A DNA stretch of 18,863 nucleotides from JACQGZ01 sp036004665 (GCA_036004665.1 DASYRG010000055.1:1-18863); one strand, 5' to 3'. Numbered from the stretch's first letter, positions 7,791-15,329 are shown. Notes: a model not told the origin generated them from the letters alone. Translations and numbers: made by a program.

Positions 7791-9256
7791 GAGGAACCTC
7801 CACCCACACTATACAGACTCTTTGTGCCCCCCGGCGTCGGGGACACGCCGACTGCTTCCGCCGAATCGTCACCGGCACGCCACCAGGCCCGTAGCCGCAG
7901 CACGCGCCGCGTCTCAGGAGTGATCCGGGCGTCCTCCGCCACGCGCCAGCCGACGACCCAGACGATCGCGCCGTCGCCGTCCTCCAACACGGGGATCCGA
8001 GGGCGGCGCAGGCGGGGGACCTTTTCGTCGGTGAGAAAGTCCCCTACCGTTTTCTTGCCCCGCATCCCCAGCGGGCGAAACCGGTCCCCCTGACGCCACG
8101 CTCGCAGTGTCAGGGGCGGACGCACACGGTCGGCATCGAGATAGGTCGCGCCGTCGCTCACATCGGCCTCGCTGGCGGTGAGCAATTCGCTCTCCATCAC
8201 GAGACCGAACGGAGCCACCTCCAGGCGTCCCCGCTCTGGCACGACGTGCTCCCCGGTTGGCCTCTCCAGGCGGGCCAGAGACTGGAGGAGGAGACCACCC
8301 TCCCGGACCTCCAGGACGACTCCGGGCAGGCTGAGCCGCTGGCCGGGACGGCCCTGCTCCGCGAGACGCACCCCTTCTTCTAAGTGGACGATCCTGAGGC
8401 GGCCGATGTTCCCGCCGGCCATCCCCACCGCCCGCCGAAGCAGTCGCCACCGGATCGCCTCTGACTGCTCGAGCAGTCGGCGCCGGTCCATCGTCACGGC
8501 TTCCGGCGCGACCGCGATCACGGCGTGCGCCGCCCATGCGGCCAGCGCGTCCAGCGCTTCATCATCGACGGCCAGCGCGTCCGCTGTCTGCTTCAGCCTC
8601 TTCTGTACATCGGGCATATACCCTGCCAGGGCCGGGATCAAGTCATGCCGGAGTGAATTTCGCGAGTGACGGAGATCCTGGTTCGAGGGATCTTCGCGCC
8701 AGGGGAGCCCACGGCGGATCAGTTCGGCGCGCAACTCCCCCCGCCAGAGGTCCAGGAGCGGCCGGATGATGACGACGCCGCCTCTTGGCCGACGGGCCCA
8801 CATCCCGCCCGGGTGCCCGCCGCGCAGGAGGCGCAGCAGCAAGGTCTCGACCTGGTCGTCGGCCGTGTGCCCTACCGCAATTACCCCGGCGCCCCAGCGC
8901 TGCGCGGCACGGCCCAGGAACGCATAACGCACCTGGCGGGCGGCCGCTTCGATGGAGAGATGGTGGGTGCGGGCGTAGCCGGCGGCATCGGCGCTCTCGA
9001 GGTAGAGCGGCAGATGCCACGCCGAGGCGAGCGCGGCAATAAAGCGAGCGTCGATCACGGCCTCCCGCCGGAGCCCGTGATCGAGGTGGGCGACGGCCAG
9101 CGTGAGCGCCCAGCGCGGGGCGAGGTCGCGCAGGCAGGCCAGGAGCGCCACCGAATCGGCGCCCCCGGAGGTCGCCACGACAACCCGATCGCCCGGACGC
9201 AGCAGTGTCCGCCGGTGGAGGGCCGCCTCCACACGTTCCAGGATTGTGTCCGCCAA
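7784..9256 (-). CDS. tilS: tRNA(Ile)-lysidine synthase
   Basis: About 490 residues from TTG at 9254-9256. The enzyme puts lysidine on C34 of tRNA-Ile(CAU), changing codon reading from AUG to AUA. Visible: PP-loop S-G-G-A-D-S at about residues 30-35; A-H-L-D-H-G-L-R; G-H-T-A-D-D-Q-V-E-T at 129-138; L-R-x-G near 143; and the C-terminal G-D-R-F-R-P-L-G-M-R-G-K-K-T-V-G-D-F-L-T-D-E-K-V-P, typical of TilS_C. The open frame continues upstream to 9397, but that part only translates the tRNA gene at 9288-9364, so it is rejected. TTG is chosen because it directly precedes conserved sequence and has AGGGGG about 10 nt upstream; a GTG eight codons later is possible. It overlaps ftsH. In many bacteria hpt lies between these genes, but here it does not. 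Confidence 0.93.
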   Translation of the reverse strand: MADTILERVEAALHRRTLLRPGDRVVVATSGGADSVALLACLRDLAPRWALTLAVAHLDHGLRREAVIDARFIAALASAWHLPLYLESADAAGYARTHHLSIEAAARQVRYAFLGRAAQRWGAGVIAVGHTADDQVETLLLRLLRGGHPGGMWARRPRGGVVIIRPLLDLWRGELRAELIRRGLPWREDPSNQDLRHSRNSLRHDLIPALAGYMPDVQKRLKQTADALAVDDEALDALAAWAAHAVIAVAPEAVTMDRRRLLEQSEAIRWRLLRRAVGMAGGNIGRLRIVHLEEGVRLAEQGRPGQRLSLPGVVLEVREGGLLLQSLARLERPTGEHVVPERGRLEVAPFGLVMESELLTASEADVSDGATYLDADRVRPPLTLRAWRQGDRFRPLGMRGKKTVGDFLTDEKVPRLRRPRIPVLEDGDGAIVWVVGWRVAEDARITPETRRVLRLRAWWRAGDDSAEAVGVSPTPGGTKSLYSVGGGSSC

Positions 9257-9259
9257 AGC

Positions 9260-9284
9260 AAAAGAGCCCCCTTCGCGAAGGCCC
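9260..9284 (-). terminator. Possible short hairpin terminator or attenuator between tRNA-CAU and tilS
   Basis: The perfect palindrome CCTTCGCGAAGG (9270-9281) is followed on the minus strand by GGGCTC and a run of four T (9260-9263). It lies 3 nt after the tRNA CCA end and also contains the purines that could be the tilS ribosome binding site. It may end the tRNA transcript or limit tilS translation. The stem and T-run are short, so the call is tentative. Confidence 0.35.
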
Positions 9285-9287
9285 AAG

Positions 9288-9364
9288 TGGTGGCGGCGGG
9301 GAGACTCGAACTCCCGACTCCGCGGGTATGAGCCGCGTGCTCTAACCAGCTGAGCTACGCCGCC
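9288..9364 (-). tRNA. tRNA-Met (anticodon CAU), probably elongator type
   Basis: All four arms fold. The acceptor stem is GGCGGCG with CGCCGCC, then discriminator A and an encoded CCA. The D arm is GCTC-AGCTGGTTA-GAGC, the anticodon stem CGCGG/CCGCG with loop CTCATAC, the variable loop five nt, and the T arm GGGAG/CTCCC. The anticodon is CAU. The paired G1-C72 and the absence of three G-C pairs at the base of the anticodon stem rule out the initiator. It could be elongator Met or the AUA-reading Ile tRNA (C34 becoming lysidine). Overall sequence resembles elongator Met more. Its position just upstream of tilS makes the alternative worth checking. Confidence 0.93.
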
Positions 9365-9373
9365 ACTTCCTTC

Positions 9374-9379
9374 ATTATA
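9374..9379 (-). promoter_or_regulatory. Consensus -10 box of the tRNA-CAU promoter
   Basis: A perfect TATAAT on the minus strand ends 9 nt before the tRNA 5' end, which puts transcription start a few bases upstream of the mature tRNA. I see no good -35 hexamer at 16-18 nt; the region is GC-rich. Confidence 0.55.
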
Positions 9380-9448
9380 GCGTCCGAGGGGGTCCACCGG
9401 ACAGAAGGCCGGCCGATCGGAAGGGACATGCTCCGACGGGCGGGATCG

Positions 9449-9913
9449 CTATCTGATCCGGAAGGGAAGAGCCGGTGTGGTGATCCCCGTGGGCGCCTCC
9501 CCGGCACGGCCCAGGAAGAGCCCGACGATCTCATAGCCTCCCGGGGCCGCGCGGCGTCCCTGCAGGTCTTGCTGGCTCCAGACCGCTTTGAAGGTGAGCG
9601 TCTCCCCGGCGCGCAAGGTGAGGTCCTGGATCACCTGCACGAAGGCCTTGTCGTCCGACCACCGCCAGACGAGGGTGCCTCCACGGCGGACCAGCACGTC
9701 AAATCGCTGCCCCGAGGTGAACTGCAGCCGCGTGGGGTTCTCCCCTCCGTGCCGGAGCGTCAGAGTGGCTTCCACCGGCTCGCCCACAATGAAGCTGGAT
9801 TTGCTCAGGCTTAATTCAAGGCGCAGTGTTCCCCGCGCCTCCTGCACCATAGGAGACGCCGTCACGGTCAGCGCCAGGACGGCGATGACAAACCAGAGCA
9901 GCGGAACGGGCAC
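9449..9913 (-). CDS. Secreted BsuPI-domain protein (intracellular proteinase inhibitor-like fold)
   Basis: 154 residues. Residues 1-20 form a signal peptide (L-L-W-F-V-I-A-V-L-A-L-T-V-T-A-S). The rest is one immunoglobulin-like beta domain with the BsuPI pattern: L-T-L-R-H near 51, F-T-S-G-Q-R-F-D-V-L-V (65-75), L-V-W-R-W-S-D-D-K-A-F (80-90), L-R-A-G-E-T-L-T-F-K-A-V-W and A-P-G-G-Y-E-I-V-G. The founding Bacillus subtilis protein inhibits an intracellular protease, but most family members are exported and of unknown role, as here. The GTG start follows GAGGTGA at a suitable distance. It lies 87 nt downstream of rpoZ on the same strand, so read-through transcription is possible. Confidence 0.8.
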   Translation of the reverse strand: MPVPLLWFVIAVLALTVTASPMVQEARGTLRLELSLSKSSFIVGEPVEATLTLRHGGENPTRLQFTSGQRFDVLVRRGGTLVWRWSDDKAFVQVIQDLTLRAGETLTFKAVWSQQDLQGRRAAPGGYEIVGLFLGRAGEAPTGITTPALPFRIR

Positions 9914-10000
9914 GAGCCGTCACCTCGAGTCGTCGTCTTCCGCTTCATACTACGCGATGCTGAAGGCGGTGGTTCCCGCCCTATGGGGGACGAGAGGGAA

Positions 10001-10207
10001 CTACTTGATCCCCAGGCGGGGAGCTTCGTAGCGGATCTTGCCCGCGCTGATCTCTTCGAGGGCGATGCTCACTGGATTCGCGGTCTCCACGTCCACCATC
10101 GGCAGCGCGCCTTCCTTCAGCTGGCGTGCGCGCTTCGCCGCCACGATGACCAGGGCGTACTTGTTGTCCACACGGTCCAGCAGAGCCTCGAGCGGCGGCT
10201 TGATCAC
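10001..10207 (-). CDS. rpoZ: DNA-directed RNA polymerase subunit omega
   Basis: 68 residues from GTG at 10205-10207. Omega helps fold and hold the beta' subunit of RNA polymerase. The core L-L-D-R-V-D-N-K-Y-A-L-V-I-V-A-A-K-R-A-R-Q-L, then N-P-V-S-I-A-L-E-E-I-S-A-G-K-I, is unmistakable. The frame also opens at a GTG three codons earlier (10214-10216). The later GTG is preferred because it has GGAG 8 nt upstream and gives the common M-I-K-P start. Unlike many bacteria, gmk and coaBC are not next to it; its neighbours are pilT upstream and a BsuPI-domain gene downstream. It has its own promoter at 10281-10309. Confidence 0.93.
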   Translation of the reverse strand: MIKPPLEALLDRVDNKYALVIVAAKRARQLKEGALPMVDVETANPVSIALEEISAGKIRYEAPRLGIK

Positions 10208-10280
10208 TGCACACACTCCGAAACCGGGGTCATGGGGATTGCCTCGAAGAAAGCGAGTGGTGACCTAGGCTACGGCAGGT

Positions 10281-10309
10281 ATTCTAACAGGGGAGGAAAA
10301 CGGCATCAA
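10281..10309 (-). promoter_or_regulatory. Promoter of rpoZ
   Basis: On the minus strand TTGATG (10304-10309) and TAGAAT (10281-10286) are exactly 17 nt apart, with TG one base before the -10 box (extended -10). Transcription should start near 10274, giving a leader of about 67 nt to the rpoZ start. The 135-nt gap between pilT and rpoZ otherwise shows no gene. Confidence 0.72.
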
Positions 10310-10342
10310 CGGCGGAGCGCCCGCGAGCCGCCGGTTCCGACT

Positions 10343-11419
10343 CTAGCGCACGACGGCCGGACGCGTCCTGCCCAGCAGCTGGTCGAACTCCTCCAGGTTG
10401 GTGGCCCGCGACGCGGCCTCCTCATAGGTGACCAGCCCTTCCTCGACGAGGCGGCGGAGCGCCTGGTTGAGCGACTGCATGCCGTCCCGCGAGCCCGACT
10501 GAATCACCGAGGGGATCTGGAAGGTCTTGCCCTCGCGCACCAGGTTGCGTACGGCAGGGTTCATCTTGAGGATTTCCACCGCGGCCACCCGCCCCTTCCC
10601 GTCCCGCCGAGGCAGCAGCGCCTGGGAGAGCACCCCGAGGAGGGACTGGGAGAGCTGGATGCGCACCTGCTCCTGCTGATAAGGAGGGAAGACGTCGACC
10701 ATGCGCTCCACCGACTGCGCCGCCCCCTGCGTGTGCAGGGTGGCGAAGACCAGGTGCCCCGTCTCGGCCGCCGTGATGGCGGTGCCGATCGTTTCCAGGT
10801 CCCGCATCTCCCCGACCAGGATGACGTCCGGATCCTGGCGCAGCACGTGGCGCAGGGCGTGCGCAAAGGAATGCGTGTCCGCTCCCACCTCGCGCTGGTC
10901 GATGATGCACTTGATGTCCGGGTGCAGGTACTCGATGGGATCCTCCACGGTGACGATATGGCAGGAGCGATGGTGGTTGATGTGGTTGATCAGGGCGGCA
11001 AGCGTGGTGGATTTCCCGCTGCCGGTCGGGCCCGTCACCAGCAGCAGCCCGCGGGGCATCTCGGCGAGACGCTCCAGGCCGGGGGGCAGATTCAGGTCTG
11101 CCATGGTGGGGACGGCGATCGGGATAGTGCGGATCGCCGCGCCGATCACCCCGCGCTGCTGAAAGACGTTGACCCGGAAGCGCGAGAGGCCGGGCACGCT
11201 GTAGGCGAAATCCAACTCCAGTTCACGCCGGAAGGTTGCACGCTGCTCTTCAGTGAGGATGGACTCGATCAGCGACTCCAGTTCGGGGGCTTCGAACGGC
11301 GGAGCGCTGAGGGCCACGAGACTGCCGTCGATCCGGAGCATGGGCGGGTTCTTCACCTTCAGGTGAAGGTCGGAGGCACGCCGTTCGATTACCGTCGCCA
11401 GGAGGGCGTTGATGTCCAT
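10343..11419 (-). CDS. pilT: Type IV pilus retraction ATPase PilT
   Basis: 358 residues, normal length. PilT is the hexameric cytoplasmic motor that pulls back type IV pili. The N-terminal PAS-like domain begins D-I-N-A-L-L and R-R-A-S-D-L-H-L. The ATPase domain has Walker A G-P-T-G-S-G-K-S-T at 130-138, the Asp box around T-V-E-D-P-I-E-Y (157-164), Walker B D-P-D-V-I-L-V-G-E-M-R-D (196-207), and the His box E-T-G-H-L-V-F-A-T-L-H-T. N-L-V-R-E-G-K-T-F-Q-I is the PilT-type form of the A-I-R-N-L-I-R-E retraction motif, separating it from PilB. ATG at 11417-11419 lacks a clear ribosome binding site. No other pilus genes are in the window. Its start is 60 bp from the divergent MFS gene. Confidence 0.95.
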   Translation of the reverse strand: MDINALLATVIERRASDLHLKVKNPPMLRIDGSLVALSAPPFEAPELESLIESILTEEQRATFRRELELDFAYSVPGLSRFRVNVFQQRGVIGAAIRTIPIAVPTMADLNLPPGLERLAEMPRGLLLVTGPTGSGKSTTLAALINHINHHRSCHIVTVEDPIEYLHPDIKCIIDQREVGADTHSFAHALRHVLRQDPDVILVGEMRDLETIGTAITAAETGHLVFATLHTQGAAQSVERMVDVFPPYQQEQVRIQLSQSLLGVLSQALLPRRDGKGRVAAVEILKMNPAVRNLVREGKTFQIPSVIQSGSRDGMQSLNQALRRLVEEGLVTYEEAASRATNLEEFDQLLGRTRPAVVR

Positions 11420-11463
11420 GAGGCGTCCGGGTTATGCCCCTCCGCGGGCAGGGCTAGACCGCG

Positions 11464-11472
11464 TGCTACACT
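11464..11472 (+). promoter_or_regulatory. Extended -10 promoter placed for a leaderless MFS transcript
   Basis: TGC-TACACT (TACACT at 11467-11472) lies 7 nt before the GTG start at 11480. Standard spacing puts the first transcribed base at or within one base of the start codon. No Shine-Dalgarno sequence precedes the GTG, and no good -35 box is seen. This fits a leaderless mRNA. Confidence 0.5.
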
Positions 11473-11479
11473 GGTCGCC

Positions 11480-12667
11480 GTGTCCTCACGGATCCACCTG
11501 TTCAGCCTGACCGGCTTCGGGATGATCCTCTCGTTAATGGTGGCCCAGCCGGTCCTGCCGCTGTACCTGCAGGAGCGCGCGCTTCCCCCCGCGGAGGTAG
11601 GCCTGATCGTGGGGATCGCCTCCTTCGCCCTCATCCTCACGGAACTGGGGGCGATGGCGGTGAGCCGGAGGGTGGGGCGCCGGCGCACGCTCCTCATCGG
11701 GACACTGGGCGGGGCGGCGGCCGCCCTCTGGTTCACCTTCGCCGCCACCCGCCCCGAGTGGTACCTCAGCCGGATTCTCTTCGGCGCCTTTCGCGGCGTG
11801 CTCTGGCCGGTGCTCTTTGCCGAGGTCTCCGACGCCTCTCCGCCGGGACGAGCTGGTCGCGCGTTTTCGATCTTCTGGCTCTACTTTGGGTTTGGGCTGC
11901 TCACAGGCCCGCTCATCGGCGGATGGGTCGGAGACCTCTACGGGCTGCGGGCGCCCCTGTTCCTCTCGGCGCTCCTGGCGCTCCTGCCCGCCGCAACGGC
12001 GCCCGCCTTCAGTCGCCAGCGCGACGCCCCGATCGCCTTGCTCGCCGCGTTTGGGGCGCTCCTCCGCCGCCGTGAAGTCCTCGCCATCTGGATACTGCAG
12101 GCGATCGGGACCACCGTCTTCGGTCTCTACGTCACCTTCCTGCCGCTGTATGCCGCGGGCCAGCGCATGACCACCGCCCAGATCGGCGTCATCTTCGCCG
12201 TGGGATCCGCCGTCTTCACTGCGGCGCAGCTCCCGGCGGGCCGCCTGATGGAGCGTCTCTCTCCGGCGGCGCTGCTCATCCCCGCCTACCTGGTACGGGG
12301 CGTGGCCACCGCCGTCGTTCCATTCGTCGCCGGCTTCTCCGGCCTGGTCATCCTCAACGCCGTGGCCAGCGTCATGGGAGCGGTGATCCCACCCGTCCTG
12401 ACGGCGCGACTGGCCGGGGTCGCCGGGGGCCACTCCGTTGTGGTGATGGGCGGGTTCAACGCCGCGGCGGACGTCGGGTTCTTCCTCGGTCCCACGATCG
12501 GTGGCATCGCCGCGGGATATGGGCTGGCCTGGCCCTTCTTGCTCGCCATCCCCCTGGCCGCCGCGGGAGTCACCCTGAACGTGATCGCCTTCTCGAGCGG
12601 CGAACGCCTCCCTCCCAGTCCATCGGAGGGGTTGACCCGAATTTCAGAGACCCCTCCCGAACGCTGA
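11480..12667 (+). CDS. Major facilitator superfamily transporter
   Basis: 395 residues with about 12 hydrophobic segments, the only complete plus-strand gene here. The loop between segments 2 and 3 reads G-A-M-A-V-S-R-R-V-G-R-R-R-T-L-L (57-72), a form of MFS motif A. Segment 1 holds P-V-L-P-L-Y-L and segment 5 has G-P-L-I-G-G-W-V-G-D, as in drug/sugar efflux members. F-N-A-A-A-D-V-G-F-F-L-G-P-T-I-G-G marks segment 11 region. The substrate is unknown. GTG at 11480 is chosen because the transporter begins there; the same frame stays open far upstream, but that stretch is antisense to pilT and rpoZ. It converges on the flavoprotein gene with only 14 nt between stops, leaving no room for a separate terminator. 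Confidence 0.9.
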   Translation: MSSRIHLFSLTGFGMILSLMVAQPVLPLYLQERALPPAEVGLIVGIASFALILTELGAMAVSRRVGRRRTLLIGTLGGAAAALWFTFAATRPEWYLSRILFGAFRGVLWPVLFAEVSDASPPGRAGRAFSIFWLYFGFGLLTGPLIGGWVGDLYGLRAPLFLSALLALLPAATAPAFSRQRDAPIALLAAFGALLRRREVLAIWILQAIGTTVFGLYVTFLPLYAAGQRMTTAQIGVIFAVGSAVFTAAQLPAGRLMERLSPAALLIPAYLVRGVATAVVPFVAGFSGLVILNAVASVMGAVIPPVLTARLAGVAGGHSVVVMGGFNAAADVGFFLGPTIGGIAAGYGLAWPFLLAIPLAAAGVTLNVIAFSSGERLPPSPSEGLTRISETPPER

Positions 12668-12681
12668 GGGGGTGGCCCCGG

Positions 12682-13830
12682 TCAGCCGAACCAGCGCTCC
12701 AGCCGCTCTCGCTCAAAGGCGACCTTGGCGGCGAGGTGCTCCGGCGCGGGCTTGAGCACAGAGATATCCGGTGGGTCGGCGAGGAACGCGCCCTCGATCA
12801 TCGACGCCTGTCCTTCCCCCACTTCCAGGAAGCAGTACCCGCGCCCGTCGAAGCGAGCTTCGGGTGGACGTCCGTCAACAAGCGCTGCGACGTTGCGCGC
12901 CACCACCTGACCCTGGCGCTCCGCAAAGACGCCCGCTTTGGGCAGCGCCAGCCCGCCGGGCATGGGGATCTCGGTGACGTCGCCGATCGCAAACACTCCC
13001 TCGATCGATGTCATGAGGGTCTCAGGGTCGGGACGGATCCACTCGGCGCCGCCGGTCAGCCCGCTCTCTTTCACCGCCGCCGGTGGCCGGTGCGCGGGCA
13101 CGTAGATCACGACGTCGGCGGGGATCTCTGAACCATCGCTGAGGAGCACGCGCTTCGCTTCCACTCGCGCGACCAGGGTTTTCGGACGGAACTGGATCTG
13201 GCGCAGTGTCATCGTGCCTTCGGCCCGAGCGCAGGCGGCCGGACCGGCGACCGGCAGCGACATCGGCTGAGGGGTCAGCACGTCGATCGCACATGCGTCC
13301 CGCCGCCCCGCGCGTCGCAGCAAGTCATCGATCAAGAAGGCGGCTTCGTACGGAGCCGGAGGACACTTGTAGGGAAGCCCGGCGATGGCAACGACGATCC
13401 GGCCGCGGGCGAGGCTCGCCAGTTGCGCTCCGAGCGCCTCGGCATCGTCGACCGCGTACAGGTTCGCCCCGCCCTCGACACCTCCGGGGATCAGATCGGG
13501 TCTGGCCTGTGCGCCGAGGGCAACGATCAGGAAATCATAGGAGAGGCGATCCCCGTCGGCAATCACCTGACGGGCGTCGAGATCGATCGCTTCCACTTGG
13601 GTCGGGCGGACGGGCACGGCGCCTGCGGCGAACCGGGTCCGGTCACGTGTTCCTTCCGCGCGACCGCCCCGCCGGTCGAGCAGCCAGAGTTTGCGCAACC
13701 CCATCATGAACGTCGGGGACGCGTCGATGACCTGCAGATCGACGCGGTCTCCGACGAGGTGATGCAGCTCGTAGGCCGCGGAGAGCCCCCCGAACCCGCC
13801 GCCCAGGACGAGCACGCGTGGCCGGGCCAT
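12682..13830 (-). CDS. FAD-dependent oxidoreductase, sulfide:quinone reductase-like
   Basis: 382 residues. FAD-binding L-G-G-G-F-G-G-L-S-A-A-Y at 9-20, the second nucleotide region around I-V-V-A-I-A-G (145-151), and the second FAD motif V-F-A-I-G-D-V-T-E-I-P at 279-289. Y-K-C-P-P-A-P-Y-E at 154-162 carries Cys156, and G-Y-C-F-L-E carries Cys333. These match, in context and spacing (177 residues), the redox-active cysteine pair of sulfide:quinone reductases and flavocytochrome c sulfide dehydrogenase, as I recall them. This favours an SQR-type over an NDH-2-type enzyme. It may oxidise sulfide or another thiol donor and pass electrons to quinone. Its ATG overlaps the stop of the upstream membrane-protein gene (TGATG), so the two are made together. 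Confidence 0.85.
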   Translation of the reverse strand: MARPRVLVLGGGFGGLSAAYELHHLVGDRVDLQVIDASPTFMMGLRKLWLLDRRGGRAEGTRDRTRFAAGAVPVRPTQVEAIDLDARQVIADGDRLSYDFLIVALGAQARPDLIPGGVEGGANLYAVDDAEALGAQLASLARGRIVVAIAGLPYKCPPAPYEAAFLIDDLLRRAGRRDACAIDVLTPQPMSLPVAGPAACARAEGTMTLRQIQFRPKTLVARVEAKRVLLSDGSEIPADVVIYVPAHRPPAAVKESGLTGGAEWIRPDPETLMTSIEGVFAIGDVTEIPMPGGLALPKAGVFAERQGQVVARNVAALVDGRPPEARFDGRGYCFLEVGEGQASMIEGAFLADPPDISVLKPAPEHLAAKVAFERERLERWFG

Positions 13831-14867
13831 CAGCGCGCGCGCTCTGCGCCCATGGTGGCGAGATGACGGGGACGCTCGTCCGCGGTGCCGGCAAGCCGAC
13901 GGGCCACCCACCAAGCCGCCCGGCCGGCTGGAAGGGCCATCAGGCTGGCCCCCGCGACCATCGCGCCGATCTCGCCCGCGCTCCACCCGCTGCCTCGAGC
14001 CGCGTTGGCCGCTGGATAGAACAGCCCGGCGAAAACGATAGTGTAGCCCAGCCCCCAGCGCGACAGGGTCCTCGGCTGGTCCATCCCTTGTGGCCGGGCG
14101 CGGGCGAGCAGATCCAGCCAGGCGGCCCCGGCGAAGGCCGGCAAGGCGACCACCCACGCCGGCATCGGTGGGGGGAAGCTGGCCGGGCCGGAGGCGCGTG
14201 TCAGCAGGATCACCAGCGGCGTGATTACCGCCGCGATGCCGGTCGCCGTCCCGGGACGCCGCAAGAGCGATAACGCCATCAACCGCAGGCCGACGAGAAC
14301 GAAGGTGATCAGCCATGGGCCCGCCACCCCGGCCACCCGGTAGATGCCAGTGGGCTCGAGCGGGATGATGACGAACGTCGCGAATCCCACGACGGCGGCG
14401 GCCTGTGCCACCATCCACCAGTACAGGCGGCGCTCTGGGTCTTCACGCACCAAGGTGCTGAGCACTCCCAGGGCGCCGGCGATGGCGCTGAGGAGGCCGA
14501 TGAGGTGGGGTGGGCTCCAGAAGGCAAGGACGCTGGTGGACGCTTCCTCCCCGAAGGTGCGATGCCAGAAGTCGTCCAGCGGAGCGGCCAGGATGGTGAA
14601 CGCGATCGCCAGACCCAAGACGCGGTATCCCGGTGGAAGAACGCGCCCCTCGCGCAGGTCGCGCCACCAGCGTGTGATCCAGGCGCCGGTCATGATGCCG
14701 ACGCCGGTGTAGACAACCACGTGCGGAGGGATCCAGAAGGAATGCCGACCGAACGTCCCGTGCCACCAGCCGTCGAAGTAGAGGCCGACGACCAGCACCA
14801 CCGACGCGCCGACGGCGACGCGGTGGAGAATCTCCCGTGAGGGCAGGCGGAGGAGGGCGCGCCTCAT
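13830..14867 (-). CDS. Polytopic membrane protein with duplicated D-x-x-W-H / P-P-H motif
   Basis: 345 residues with about eight hydrophobic segments. Family function is unknown to me. Two copies of one pattern stand out: D32-G-W-W-H36-G-T-F-G, then F-W-I-P-P-H49; and D98-D-F-W-H102-R-T-F-G, then F-W-S-P-P-H121. Each copy sits at a membrane edge and leads into a hydrophobic helix, so the N-terminal half looks like an internal duplication. Asp and His in fixed spacing suggest metal or haem binding (inference). A basic tail ends the protein. ATG at 14865-14867 is chosen because GGAGG lies 8 nt upstream; an earlier in-frame ATG at 14880 overlaps that site and a TACAAT box. The stop overlaps the start of the SQR-like gene, arguing for a physical or functional partnership. 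Confidence 0.8.
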   Translation of the reverse strand: MRRALLRLPSREILHRVAVGASVVLVVGLYFDGWWHGTFGRHSFWIPPHVVVYTGVGIMTGAWITRWWRDLREGRVLPPGYRVLGLAIAFTILAAPLDDFWHRTFGEEASTSVLAFWSPPHLIGLLSAIAGALGVLSTLVREDPERRLYWWMVAQAAAVVGFATFVIIPLEPTGIYRVAGVAGPWLITFVLVGLRLMALSLLRRPGTATGIAAVITPLVILLTRASGPASFPPPMPAWVVALPAFAGAAWLDLLARARPQGMDQPRTLSRWGLGYTIVFAGLFYPAANAARGSGWSAGEIGAMVAGASLMALPAGRAAWWVARRLAGTADERPRHLATMGAERAR

Positions 14868-14901
14868 TGGCTCCGCCTCCATTGTACCGGCTGCTCGACG
14901 C

Positions 14902-15294
14902 CTAGTTGCCGAACCCGATGAGTTCGAGGGTCGGTGTCACCAGAGGGCGTCTCAAGGCCAGGCTGCCGGCGGCGATCACCACCTCAACCCGATCGGCCAG
15001 GAGATGATCCCCCGCGGTCCAGCGCCCTTCCGCACGCACGACGTCATTCAAGACGACCCCGGACACCCGCTGCCGTTGCCCAAGCACACGCGTCTCAGGC
15101 GTGATCGTCGCCAGGATGCGCCGCTCGCCGGCGAGGAGGGTCAGCGACGTCGGAGTCCGGGCTACCACGAAGCCCTTGGCCGCCCGGAACTCCTGGCGCG
15201 CAGCGCCGACCACCGGAGAAGGAACGGAGAGCCAAACCAGGTGCAGCAGCAAGAGGGCTGCGGCTGCCATCGCCGGTCGGATCCGCTTGTGCAT
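14902..15294 (-). CDS. Small exported protein, DUF5666-like
   Basis: About 130 residues. A basic start (H-K-R-I-R-P) and hydrophobic stretch A-M-A-A-A-A-L-L-L-L-H-L-V-W-L form a signal peptide, cleaved probably near residue 30 after V-V-G-A-A. The mature part is one small beta domain: G-F-V-V-A-R-T-P-T-S-L-T-L-L, A-T-I-T-P-E-T-R-V, L-N-D-V-V-R-A-E-G-R-W and L-L-A-D-R-V-E-V-V. This follows the pattern of DUF5666 (turn, strand, G-D-x-V-x-V-x-G, then A-x-x-V). ATG at 15292-15294 has GGGGGGAG about 9 nt upstream; a GTG two codons earlier is also possible. It sits 34 nt before the polytopic membrane protein gene and is likely co-transcribed. It may be a periplasmic accessory to that system. Confidence 0.68.
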   Translation of the reverse strand: MHKRIRPAMAAAALLLLHLVWLSVPSPVVGAARQEFRAAKGFVVARTPTSLTLLAGERRILATITPETRVLGQRQRVSGVVLNDVVRAEGRWTAGDHLLADRVEVVIAAGSLALRRPLVTPTLELIGFGN

Positions 15295-15329
15295 CTCCAC
15301 ACGCTCCCCCCGAGAGATTCCTGCCTAGG

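Noticed and set aside
9288..9364. tRNA-CAU as initiator tRNA
   Set aside because: The first pair is G-C and the anticodon stem lacks the three G-C pairs typical of initiators.
9257..9397. N-terminal extension of TilS
   Set aside because: It translates a complete tRNA gene on the same strand, so it is not protein-coding.
9983..11479. Plus-strand frame leading into the MFS transporter, as if a fusion protein
   Set aside because: This part is antisense to rpoZ and pilT and is low in recognisable structure; the transporter begins at GTG 11480.
12682..13830. Type II NADH dehydrogenase
   Set aside because: The C-P-P-A-P-Y-E cysteine motif and second cysteine favour the sulfide:quinone reductase group.
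13831..14418. N-terminal extension of the SQR-like flavoprotein
   Set aside because: It overlaps the membrane-protein gene in another frame; the FAD motif begins a few residues after the ATG at 13830.
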